Source: CADEFF01 sp964569315
Lineage (GTDB): Bacteria; Pseudomonadota; Alphaproteobacteria; Dongiales; Dongiaceae
NCBI GenBank assembly: GCA_964569315.1
Contig: CAZMUZ010000030.1
Span: forward strand, 1 to 33,840
Length of the DNA: 33,840 nucleotides
Reading direction: 5' to 3'
This document shows positions 8,090-17,900 of the stretch, piece by piece. The notes beneath the pieces are model-generated. The model searched no databases. It had not been told where the DNA came from and saw only the letters and a list, made by a program, of their open reading frames with translations. Both the position numbers and the translations under genes were made by a program. Each line of letters starts with the position of its first letter. Position 1 is the first letter of the stretch.

Positions 8090-9385
8090 TCAGCCGCCGA
8101 TAAAGGCGAATTTCATGATGAAAAGGATCGCCAGCACCGCCACGGCAGGGTGGATCTGTTGCCAGCGCCCGCTGACGAGCTTGATCGCGGCATAGGTGAT
8201 GAACCCGAACGCGATGCCGTTGGCGATGGAAAAGGTGAAGGGCATGGCGAGCGCGGTGACGACCGCGGGCGCATATTCCGTCACATCCTCCCAATCGATC
8301 TCCGTCAGGCCCCGCGTCATCATGCAGGCGACGAAGAGGAGCGCCGGCGCCGTCGCATAGGCCGGGATCATGCCGGCAAGCGGCGCGAGGAACAGCGCCG
8401 CGAGGAAGAAGATCGCGACGACGACCGCCGTCAGCCCGGTCCGGCCGCCGGCCTTCACGCCTGCCGCGCTCTCGATATAGCTCGTGGTCGTCGAGGTGCC
8501 GAGCGCGGCGCCGACCATGGCGGCGGTGCTGTCCACGGTGAGGGCGCGTCCGATCCGCGGCAGCTTGCCGTCCTTGTCCAGCAAGCCCGCGCGATGCGCG
8601 ACGCCGATGAGCGTGCCCGTATTGTCGAAAAGATCGACGAAGAGGAATGCGAAGATGATGGCGGCGAGGCCGAGATTGAGCGCGCCCGCGATGTCCATTT
8701 CGAGGAAGGTGGGGGCGATGCTCGGCGGCATCGAGAAGAGCCCGCCCGCGGGGCTGACGCCGAGCGCGACGCCGATCGCCGTCACGACGAGGATCGAGAT
8801 GATGATGGCGCCGGGTATGCGACGCGAATCGAGCGCCGCCATCAGCACGAAGCCGACCGCGGCCAGGATCGGCGGCCAGGCGGTGAGATCGCCGAGCGTG
8901 ACCAGCGTCGCCGGGTGATCGACGATGATTCCGGCCGCCTCGAGCCCGATGATACCGAGGAAAAGGCCGATGCCGGCCGAGATCGCCATCTTCAGGCTCA
9001 TCGGGATGGCGTTGACGATCCACTCGCGCACCGGCGTCACGCTGATCGCGAAGAAGATCACGCCGGAGAGGAAGACGGCGCCCAGCGCCACCTGCCAGCT
9101 ATGGCCCATGCCGAGCACGACGCCGTAGGTGAAGTAGGCGTTGAGCCCCATGCCGGGCGCGAGCGCGACCGGGTAATTCGCATAGAGCCCCATGAAGGCG
9201 CTGCCGAAGGCGGCGGCGAGGCAGGTCGCAACGAAGACCGAGCCCTGGTCCATCCCCGTCGCGGAGAGGATCTGCGGGTTGACGAAGATGATATAGGCCA
9301 TCGTCAGGAAGGTCGTCGCGCCGGCGAGAATCTCGCGCCGAAGCGTGGTATTGTGCTGGCTGAGGCCGAAGAGTTGTTCGAGCAT
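8090..9385 (-). CDS. NCS2 family purine permease (AzgA/PbuG-like)
   Basis: This is a 431-residue inner-membrane protein with some 12-14 hydrophobic segments, probably a proton-coupled importer of adenine, guanine or hypoxanthine. The AzgA-type motif ANYPVALAPGMGLNAYF is at residues 69-85. FAFLFVDLFDNTGTLIGV (near residue 250) and the GTSTTTSYIESAAGV stretch are characteristic of this branch rather than of xanthine/uracil permeases. I chose ATG 9385 (MLEQLFGLSQHNTTLRREIL) because it matches the family N-terminus and follows an AGGGGGA ribosome-binding site; the same frame stays open further upstream only by chance. It is divergent from the small secreted-protein gene, with 99 bases between them. 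The exact purine substrate cannot be read from sequence. Confidence 0.9.
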   Translation of the reverse strand: MLEQLFGLSQHNTTLRREILAGATTFLTMAYIIFVNPQILSATGMDQGSVFVATCLAAAFGSAFMGLYANYPVALAPGMGLNAYFTYGVVLGMGHSWQVALGAVFLSGVIFFAISVTPVREWIVNAIPMSLKMAISAGIGLFLGIIGLEAAGIIVDHPATLVTLGDLTAWPPILAAVGFVLMAALDSRRIPGAIIISILVVTAIGVALGVSPAGGLFSMPPSIAPTFLEMDIAGALNLGLAAIIFAFLFVDLFDNTGTLIGVAHRAGLLDKDGKLPRIGRALTVDSTAAMVGAALGTSTTTSYIESAAGVKAGGRTGLTAVVVAIFFLAALFLAPLAGMIPAYATAPALLFVACMMTRGLTEIDWEDVTEYAPAVVTALAMPFTFSIANGIAFGFITYAAIKLVSGRWQQIHPAVAVLAILFIMKFAFIGG

Positions 9386-9484
9386 CGCTAAAATCCCCCT
9401 GGATGCACCGCCGGCCGGGCCGGTTTCCTTCCGCACGCCCTCCGGTTGACGTTTGTTTAAGGCCTGGAAAGCGAGCATAGCGAC

Positions 9485-9928
9485 ATGATCATCCGCCGCC
9501 TCTCGATCCCCGTCCTCCTCGTCCTTTCGACGAGTTCCCCCATATTTGCCGCCGATTCGATTGTGCAAATGAGCAGGGAAGATTGCGCGCAGGTTGTCAA
9601 GCACCAGCCCGCCGCCGACGTGGCCTATCAGCCCGGTGTCGACGCCCACGGCAATGCGGTGGCGCCGGCCGACCTTCCGGGGACGCCGACGCTGGCCCTG
9701 CCGCCGGAAATCCCGGTGCTAATCTCCGTCGATCTGCAGGATCGTTACCATCTGCCGGCCAATTCGGCGCTGTATGAAGGCAATGCCGGCATCGGCGTCG
9801 CGATGGTCGACATGAACGGCAATGTGACCTTCAACGGCAAGCCGCTGACCGACCCCGAGTCGAGCGCGCTCGCCGCCGCCTGCCAGCAGGCCATGCAGCC
9901 GGCGCCGGAACCGGCACCCGCGCCATAG
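9485..9928 (+). CDS. Small secreted protein of unknown function
   Basis: This is a 147-residue protein with a clear Sec signal peptide: positively charged MIIRR, a hydrophobic core, and a likely cleavage site after FAA (residue 23). The mature part is about 124 residues with two cysteines, C34 and C133, that could form a disulfide. A segment VAYQPGVDAHGNAVAPADLP is followed by hydrophobic strands, and the tail is rich in Pro and Ala. I do not recognise a named domain, although the text resembles conserved uncharacterised alphaproteobacterial periplasmic proteins. A TTGAC element lies at 9446-9450, but I see no convincing -10 partner. The gene is isolated: divergent from the permease and 255 bases before proS. 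Confidence 0.75.
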   Translation: MIIRRLSIPVLLVLSTSSPIFAADSIVQMSREDCAQVVKHQPAADVAYQPGVDAHGNAVAPADLPGTPTLALPPEIPVLISVDLQDRYHLPANSALYEGNAGIGVAMVDMNGNVTFNGKPLTDPESSALAAACQQAMQPAPEPAPAP

Positions 9929-10183
9929 GCGAGCCGACAGGACGCCGATCCCCGCGGAGGCTCTCGACGCTTCCGCCTCGCGACATCGTTGGCCGAACCG
10001 AAGCGATCGCGGCGTTCCATGGGACGAAGCGAACTCGCCGCCGCCCACGCCGGCGCGGGCGGGAGGTTCCCCGATGCGACATCCTGCGAAGCCCTCCGCG
10101 ATGGACAGCGACAGGGCCATTGCCTAAAGTCACCGCGCCCGCGCAACGCGCTGCGGCAATAGCCTGAAAGATCAAGGATTTTC

Positions 10184-11497
10184 ATGCGCCGCTCGGTCTA
10201 TTTTCTGCCCACGCTCAAGGAGACGCCCGCCGAGGCGCAGATTGTGTCGCACCGGCTGATGCTGCGCGCCGGGATGGTTCGCCAGGCGAGCGCCGGCATC
10301 TATTCCTGGCTGCCGCTCGGCTTCCGCGTGCTGCAGCGGATCGAGCAGATCGTGCGCGAGGAACAGGACCGGGCGGGCTGCCAGGAAGTGCTGATGCCGA
10401 CCATCCAGTCGGCCGACCTCTGGAAGAAATCCGGTCGCTACGAGGACTACGGCAAGGAGATGCTCCGCATCGTGGACCGCCACGATCGCGAGATGCTCTA
10501 TGGCCCGACCAACGAGGAGCTGATCACCGACATCTTCGCGAGCGAGGTGCGGAGCTACAAGGAGCTGCCGAAGCTCCTCTATCACATCCAGTGGAAGTTC
10601 CGCGACGAGGTGCGCCCGCGCTTCGGCGTCATGCGCGGCCGCGAATTCCTCATGAAGGACTCCTACTCCTTCGACATCGACTATGCCGGCGCGCGCCGGG
10701 CCTACAACAAGATGTTCGTGGCCTATCTGCGTACCTTCGCGCGCATGGGGTTGAAGGCGATCCCCATGGCGGCCGACACGGGGCCCATCGGCGGCGACCT
10801 CAGCCACGAATTCATCATCCTGGCCGATACCGGCGAAAGCGCCGTCTATTGCCACAAGGACTTCCTCGCCTTCGACGTGCTCAACCAGGACATGGACTAT
10901 GACGACGACCTCGAGCCGGTCGTGGCGCAATGGACGAAGCTCTATGCGGCGACCGACGAGAAGCACGACCCGGCCAAATGCCCGGTGCCGGCGGACCGGC
11001 TCCTCGAGGCACGCGGCATCGAGGTCGGGCACATCTTTCATTTCGGCACGAAATATTCGGAGCCGCTCGGCGCCAAGGTGAACGGCCCGAACGGCGAAAG
11101 CGTCGCCGTGCAGATGGGATCCTACGGCATCGGCGTGTCGCGTCTGGTCGGCGCGATCATCGAGGCAAGCCACGACGAAGCCGGCATCATCTGGCCCGAG
11201 AGCGTGGCGCCGTTCCGCATCGGCCTCATCAACCTCAAGACATCCGACGCGGCCACCACCAAGCTCTGCGAGGAGATCTACCGCAACCTCCTGATGCGCG
11301 GCATCGAGACGCTCTATGACGATCGCGACGAGCGGCCGGGCGCCAAGTTCGCCGACATGGACCTGATCGGGCTGCCCTGGCAGCTCGTGGTGGGTCCCCG
11401 CGGCGTGGCCGCAGGCACGGTCGAGCTGAAGCGCCGGGCCTCGGGCGAACGCGAGGAGCTTTCGGTCGAATCCGCGCTCGCGCGGCTCGGCGCCTGA
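10184..11497 (+). CDS. proS: Prolyl-tRNA synthetase, short type without editing insertion
   Basis: This class II aminoacyl-tRNA synthetase charges tRNA-Pro in the cytosol. At 437 residues it is the type found in alphaproteobacteria, lacking the editing insertion of about 180 residues seen in E. coli ProS between motifs 2 and 3. The N-terminus MRRSVYFLPTLKETPAEAQI fits the family start, and AAGGA lies about 8 bases upstream. Motif 1 lies near residues 30-75, motif 2 is KFRDEVRPRFGVMRGREF (about 138-155), motif 3 is MGSYGIGVSRLVGAI, and the anticodon-binding domain follows (GLINLKTS onward). The 255 bases before it hold GC-rich inverted repeats but no recognisable gene or promoter. Confidence 0.96.
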   Translation: MRRSVYFLPTLKETPAEAQIVSHRLMLRAGMVRQASAGIYSWLPLGFRVLQRIEQIVREEQDRAGCQEVLMPTIQSADLWKKSGRYEDYGKEMLRIVDRHDREMLYGPTNEELITDIFASEVRSYKELPKLLYHIQWKFRDEVRPRFGVMRGREFLMKDSYSFDIDYAGARRAYNKMFVAYLRTFARMGLKAIPMAADTGPIGGDLSHEFIILADTGESAVYCHKDFLAFDVLNQDMDYDDDLEPVVAQWTKLYAATDEKHDPAKCPVPADRLLEARGIEVGHIFHFGTKYSEPLGAKVNGPNGESVAVQMGSYGIGVSRLVGAIIEASHDEAGIIWPESVAPFRIGLINLKTSDAATTKLCEEIYRNLLMRGIETLYDDRDERPGAKFADMDLIGLPWQLVVGPRGVAAGTVELKRRASGEREELSVESALARLGA

Positions 11498-11520
11498 GCC
11501 GGACGGAGAACCGGCAGCCC

Positions 11521-12757
11521 ATGTTTTCGGCCTTCGAGCGTCTCGTCGCCATGCGCTATCTGCGCGCGAGGCGGCGCGAGGGCTTCATCAACGTCATCGC
11601 CGGCTTCTCGCTGCTCGGCATCGCGCTCGGCGTCGCGACGCTCATCATCGTCATGTCGGTGATGAACGGATTTCGCGAGGAGCTGATGTCCCGCATCCTC
11701 GGGCTCAACGGCCATATCTCCGTGATGTCCGTCGAGGGGCCGCTCCCCGACTATGACGACGTCGCCATGGCGCTGCGGGGCCTGCCGGAGATCCGCAACG
11801 TCACCCCGTTGATCGAGGGCCAGGTGATGGTCACCGCCGGCGCGCAGGCCGCGGGCGCGCTCGTGCGCGGCATGCGCGGCGAGGATCTGAGCCGCCATTC
11901 CGTGATTGCGGACAATATCGTCGAGGGTAGCTTCGAAAAGTTCGAAGGCACCGACGTCATCGCGCTCGGTTCCCGTCTCGCACGGCGGCTCGGGGTCGGG
12001 GTCGGCGGGCAGGTGACGCTGATCACGCCGCAGGGGCAAGCCACGGTCATGGGCTCGCTGCCGCGGATGAAGACCTACGAGGTGGTCCTCATCTTCGAGA
12101 TCGGCATGTACGAGTACGACAACAGCTTTGCCTACATCCCGCTCGAAGCGGCGCAGCTCTATTTCAAGCTGCCCGAGGCAGTGAACGCGCTCGAGGTGAT
12201 GGTCGACAATCCCGACAATCTGTCGCGCCCGATGGGCGAGCTCTTCAAGACCCTGGGGCCGGGCTTCCGCCTGTTCGACTGGCAGGGCGCCAATTCGAGC
12301 TTCTTTACGGCGATCGAAGTCGAGCGGAACGTGATGTTCCTGATCCTGACCCTGATCATCCTGGTGGCCGCCTTCAACATCATTTCCGGCCAGATCATGC
12401 TGGTGAAGGACAAGGGGAGGGCGATCGCCATCCTGCGCACCATGGGTGCCACGCGCGGCATGATCATGCGCATCTTCCTCATGACCGGCGCCAGCATCGG
12501 GGTGGTGGGCACGCTCGCCGGGCTCGGTCTCGGGCTGCTTTTCTGCGACAACATCGAGACGATCCGGCAATGGCTCCAGGCCCTGACCGGGACCGAGCTT
12601 TTCAGCGCCGAGATCTATTTCCTCTCGAAGCTGCCGGCGATCGTCGATCCGGGAGAAGTACTCGCCGTCACCGGCATGGCGCTGGGGCTCTCGCTGCTGG
12701 CCACGCTCTACCCCTCATGGCGCGCGGCGAGGCTCGATCCGGTGGAAGCGCTCCGCT

Positions 12758-12765
<8 letters not shown>
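11521..12765 (+). CDS. Lipoprotein-releasing ABC transporter permease (LolC/LolE family)
   Basis: This is an inner-membrane subunit of the Lol transporter, which releases outer-membrane lipoproteins to the periplasmic chaperone LolA. It has 414 residues, the normal length. There is one membrane helix near residues 22-48, a long periplasmic MacB-like domain (about 50-270), then three C-terminal helices (about 275-300, 320-345 and 378-400) in the FtsX/LolE arrangement. The N-terminal RYLRARRREGFINVIAGFSL is diagnostic for the family. Only one permease gene sits with lolD, so the transporter may use a single LolC/E hybrid as a homodimer (sometimes called LolF), as known in bacteria lacking separate LolC and LolE. 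It overlaps lolD by 8 bases and starts 23 bases after proS. Confidence 0.92.
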
Positions 12766-13449
<684 letters not shown>

Positions 13450-13453
<4 letters not shown>

Positions 13454-14655
13454 CCGGCTGCCGGGCCGGCAGGCGCAACCGTTCGCTCGCCGCCGATGAA
13501 ATGGCCCAATGCTGCAAGTGGCCGCACGCGATCGCAGACGATCTTGGTGATGGCCAGCATGGGCACGCCGATGATCGCGCCCGGTATGCCCCACATCCAG
13601 TACCAGAAGATCAGGGTCAGGATCACGAGCACCGGGTTAAGGGTAAAGCGTCGCGCCAGCACCATCGGCGTCACATATTCGCCCTCGAGCAGATGGATCA
13701 CCAGATAGCCCGCCGCGGGCATCAGGGCCCGCCAGAGATCCTCGTAGCTCGCGAGGCCGACCAGCAGGATGATCCCGATGCCGACCAGCGGTCCGGCGAT
13801 CGGCACATAGTTCACGAGGAAGGCCATCGCGCCCCAGAGGATCGGGTCATCGATGCCGCAGGCCCACATGACGAGGCCGGTCGCGATGCCGACCGCGGCG
13901 TTCATCATCGTGATGGTCAGAAGGTAGCCGGAGATATCCCGCTCGACCTGCTGGGAAATATCCACGGCCTGCCGCTTGTCCTTGAAGTTCGGCAGAATCT
14001 CGACGAGGCGGCGCAGGAAGGTATCGCCCGAGATCAGCAGAAAGAAGAGCAGCAGGATTGTCGTAAAGAGGCCTGCCGCAAAGGCCGCCGTGTTGGAGAC
14101 CAGCGCCACCGAGATTGCCGAGGCGGTCTGGTCCGGCCCCGGCGTCGTCGCGGGCACCGGCGTCGGCACGACCAGCGTCGTGGCGGTCGGATCGATCCTG
14201 GTGATCTCTTCGGCGAAGCGCAGGAAATTGCGAATCCCTTCGATCGGCTCGCGGAGCACTTTCAGCCTCTCGCCCAGCTCCGGGATCATCTGGGGCATGC
14301 GCCCGATCCATTCGCCGGCCGGCGCGTAGATGATCGCGAAGAAACCGAACACGGTGCCGAGAAAGCCGACGAGCAGGAGGGCGGCCGCGATGCTGCGCGG
14401 GAGGTGAAGCTTCTCGAGAAGGCGCATGGCCGGCTGCAGCAAGAGCTTCAGCATGAAGGCGATGACGACAGGCAGGACGATGTCCGACGCCACGTAGATC
14501 GCGGCGAATAGCGCCAGCATGAACAACCCGAACTGCACGACGAGCCGCGGATCGTTCGGCAGCGGCATGTCGGGTAGTTCCTGCGCAAGCGGGGTGGGGT
14601 CGCGATCTCCCGCCGGCGGCTCGTTCGCGGGGCGCTTCCGCTCGACCTCAGCCAT
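13450..14655 (-). CDS. AI-2E (PerM) family membrane protein
   Basis: This is a 401-residue protein of the PerM/AI-2E transporter family, whose members have about 7-8 helices and varied proposed roles, including autoinducer-2 export and Na+/H+ antiport. The first helices lie at about residues 38-85. A long periplasmic-type loop contains the Thr/Pro-rich stretch TLVVPTPVPATTPGPDQ, and the conserved C-terminal half has FLVNYVPIAGPLVGIGII and WGIPGAIIGVPMLAI. I chose ATG 14655 (MAEVERKR), because the frame beyond it offers only a TTG start and low-complexity sequence. It converges with lolD, their stops overlapping at CTAG, and is divergent from dnaE. Substrate cannot be inferred. Confidence 0.85.
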
Positions 14656-14966
14656 GGCGCTGCCCTGCCGCGAGGGGAAGGGCAGGGGAAAACGATGCCG
14701 CGAGGGTCGCAACGGGGCGATGTGGGGCCATCGACATCATCCTCGAAAGGGAACCGGGCCTTGGCGCACCTCCCTCGACCCGGTGCTCGCCGGCTGGGAA
14801 GGGAACCCGGTCGGGAGGGGCCGGTTCCCGGGGGAACGCGGTCGCCCGTCGCCTGCGGCGTGCGAGTCGCAGTCGGGCGGGTTTTCCACAGGACCGGGGC
14901 CGAGCGAATGCGCCACGTCCGCAGCCCGGGGATGCTCTGGCGGGCGGGCTATGGAATCATGGGCCC
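14656..14966. other. Divergent intergenic region upstream of dnaE, with inverted repeats
   Basis: These 311 bases separate two divergent genes and should hold promoters for both. I see no gene. G-rich words (GGGAA, GGGG) are frequent. Visible inverted repeats are GTTCC/GGAAC around CGGG (14824-14837) and CGCCCG (14843-14848) pairing with CGGGCG (14874-14879). No good -35/-10 pair is evident on either strand; TATGGAAT at 14950-14957 is the only A/T-rich -10-like word close to dnaE. Confidence 0.5.
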
Positions 14967-14969
14967 ATG
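14958..14969. repeat. Perfect 12-bp palindrome covering the dnaE start codon
   Basis: CATGGGCCCATG is a perfect palindrome whose last three bases are the dnaE ATG. No purine-rich ribosome-binding site is seen in the 15 bases before the ATG apart from a distant GGA. The palindrome could be a protein-binding site, a start-masking hairpin, or chance in GC-rich DNA. Confidence 0.5.
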
Positions 14970-17900
14970 TCGCACGCCGATTTCGTCCATCTCCGCGTCC
15001 ATTCCGCCTATTCGCTTTCGGAAGGCGCGCTCAAGATCAAGCAGCTCGTCGAGCTTTGCCGGCGGCATGCCATGCCTGCGCTGGCCATTACCGACAGCGG
15101 CAATCTCTTCGGGGGCCTCGAATTCGCGCTCGCCGCGCGGGACGCTGGCATCCAGCCGATCATTGGCTGCCAGTTCAATATCGCGCGGCGCGACGGCGGC
15201 GAGGGGGCGGTCTTGCGCCCGGGGGTCAAGCCGAAGCCGGACCACCTCGTTCTACTGGTCCAGGACGAAACCGGCTATCGCAACCTGATGGAGCTCTCCA
15301 GCCGGGCCTTTCTCGAGGGCGAACCGGGGAACGACCCCCAGCTTCCCCTGGCAGCCCTTGCGGGCTCGACGGACGGCCTGATCGCGCTCTCCGGCGGTCC
15401 CTCGGGCATCGTCGGGCGGCTGCTGGCCGACGGCCAGGCACCGGCCGCGGAAGCCGCGCTCGGGGAGCTGGAAACGCTGTTTCCCGGTCGGCTTTATGTA
15501 GAACTCATGCGTCATGGCAGCGCGGCGGAACGACGGATCGAGGAGCCGCTGCTGGACCTCGCCTATCGCCGCAACCTGCCGCTGGTGGCGACGAACGACG
15601 TCTATTTCGCCGATACCGCGATGTACGAGGCGCATGACGCGCTGCTCTGCATCGCGGGCGGCGCCTATGTGAGCCAGGAAGCGCGCCGGCGGGAGACCCC
15701 GGAGCATCGTTTCAAGTCGGCCGAGGAAATGCGGGCCCTCTTCGCCGACCTCCCGGAGGCGATCGACAACACGCTCGTGATCGCGCAGCGCTGCGCCTAC
15801 ATGCCGGAAGCCCGCAAACCCATCCTGCCGCCCTTCGTCGGTCCGAACGGCGAGCCGGCGGAGGAAGAGCTGCGGCGCCAGGCGACCGAGGGGCTGGAGC
15901 TCCGCCTCGAGGCGATGCAGCGGATCGCGCCGCTCGGCGACGAGGCGGCGCGCGAGGCGCGCGCCAAGCCCTACCGCCAGCGTTTGAGTTTCGAGCTCGA
16001 CACCATCATCGCCATGGGCTTCGCCGGATATTTCCTCATCGTCGCCGACTTCATCCAGTGGGCGAAGCGGGAGGGCATCCCGGTCGGACCGGGCCGCGGC
16101 TCCGGCGCCGGCTCCGTCGTCGCCTGGGCGCTCACCATCACCGACCTCGATCCCTTGCGCTGGGGCCTGCTCTTCGAACGGTTCCTCAACCCCGACCGCG
16201 TCTCGATGCCGGACTTCGACATCGACTTCTGCCAGGACCGCCGCGACGAGGTGATCCGCTACGTGCAAGGGCGCTACGGCCGCGATCGGGTGGCGCAGAT
16301 CATCACCTTCGGGAAGCTGCAGGCGCGCGCAGCACTTCGCGACGTCGGCCGCGTGCTGCAGATGCCCTACGGGCAGGTCGACCGGATCTGCAAGATGGTG
16401 CCGAACAACCCGGCCAATCCGGTCACCATTTCGCAAGCCGTCGCGGGCGAGCCCATGCTGCGCCACATGCAGGAGGAGGATCCGCAGGTGAAGCGGCTGA
16501 TCGAGGTCGCGACCAGCCTCGAAGGCCTCTATCGCCACGCCTCGACCCACGCCGCCGGCGTCGTGATCGGCGACCGGCCGCTGGCGGAGCTGGTACCGCT
16601 CTATCGCGACCCGCGATCCGACATGCCGGTCACCCAGTTCAACATGAAATATGTCGAGCAGGCGGGGCTGGTGAAGTTCGACTTCCTCGGCCTGAAGACG
16701 CTGACCGTGCTGGTGCGCGCGGCCGAGCTCCTGGCCGAGCGCGGCATCGCGGTCGATCTTTCGAGCCTGCCGCTCGACGATCCGAAGGCCTATGCGCAAA
16801 TGGGCCGGGCCGAGACCATGGGCGTGTTCCAGCTCGAAGGCTCGGGGATGCGCGACGTGCTGCGGCGCCTGAAGCCCGACCGGTTCGAGGACATCATCGC
16901 CGTGGTGGCGCTCTACCGTCCCGGCCCGATGGACAACATCCCGCGCTACATCGCCTGCAAGCACGGGCAGGAGGAGCCGGACTACCTGCACCCGGCGCTC
17001 GAGGGAATCCTGAAGGAGACCTTCGGGATCATGGTCTATCAGGAGCAGGTGATGCAGATCGCGCAGGAGCTGTCCGGCTTTACGCTGGGCGGCGCGGATC
17101 TGCTGCGCCGCGCGATGGGCAAGAAGATCAAGGCGGAGATGGAGGCGCAGCGGAAGAGTTTCATCGACGGTGCCGCGGCGCGGGGCGTGCCGCCGGCCAA
17201 GGCCGAGCAGATCTTCGAGCAGGTCGACAAGTTCGCCGGCTACGGCTTCAACAAGAGCCACGCGGCCGCCTACGCGCTGGTCGCCTATCAGACGGCGTGG
17301 TTCAAGGCGAACCACCCGGTCGAGTTCTTCGCCGCCTCGATGACCTACGATCTCGGCAACACCGACCGGCTCAACATGTATCGCCAGGAGCTGGACCGGC
17401 TGCAGATCTCGCTGCTGCCGCCGGACATCAACCGCTCCCGGTCGGGTTTCACGGTCGAGAAGGACGCCGAAGGCAAGCTCGCGATCCGGTACGCGCTCGC
17501 CGCGGTCAGGAACGTCGGGGCAGGGGCGATCGACGCGCTCGTCGCCGAGCGCGAGGCGAACGGGCCCTTCAAGGACCTGGGCGACATCGCGCGCCGCATC
17601 GACCATCGGCATCTCAACAAGCGGCAGCTCGAAAGCCTCGCGGCCGCGGGCGCCTTCGACCGGCTGATGGCGAACCGGCGCCGGATCTTCGAGGGCGTCG
17701 AGCAGCTCATCCGCCATGCCAGCGTGGCCGCGGAAGAGCGGACGAGCCAGCAGGTGAGCCTGTTCGGCAACGGCCTCGCCGACGCTGCGCGGCTGCAGCT
17801 TCCGGAGGTTTCCGACTGGCCGTCCATCGAGCGGCTGCAGCACGAGTTCGCCGCGATCGGGTTTTATCTGTCGGCGCATCCGCTCGACGCCTACGAGACG

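Noticed and set aside
7079..9391. 770-codon plus-strand open frame across the glycosyltransferase and permease genes
   Set aside because: It spans two well-supported minus-strand genes, and its product is a low-complexity R/D/E/H-rich sequence.
9386..9484. Purine riboswitch in front of the purine permease
   Set aside because: I looked for the paired P1-P2-P3 layout and its conserved junction bases on the minus strand and did not see them; the 99-base gap is short and GC-rich.
9386..9649. N-terminal extension of the purine permease to position 9649
   Set aside because: The extension crosses the divergent gene's start, is not hydrophobic or family-like, and ATG 9385 has a good ribosome-binding site.
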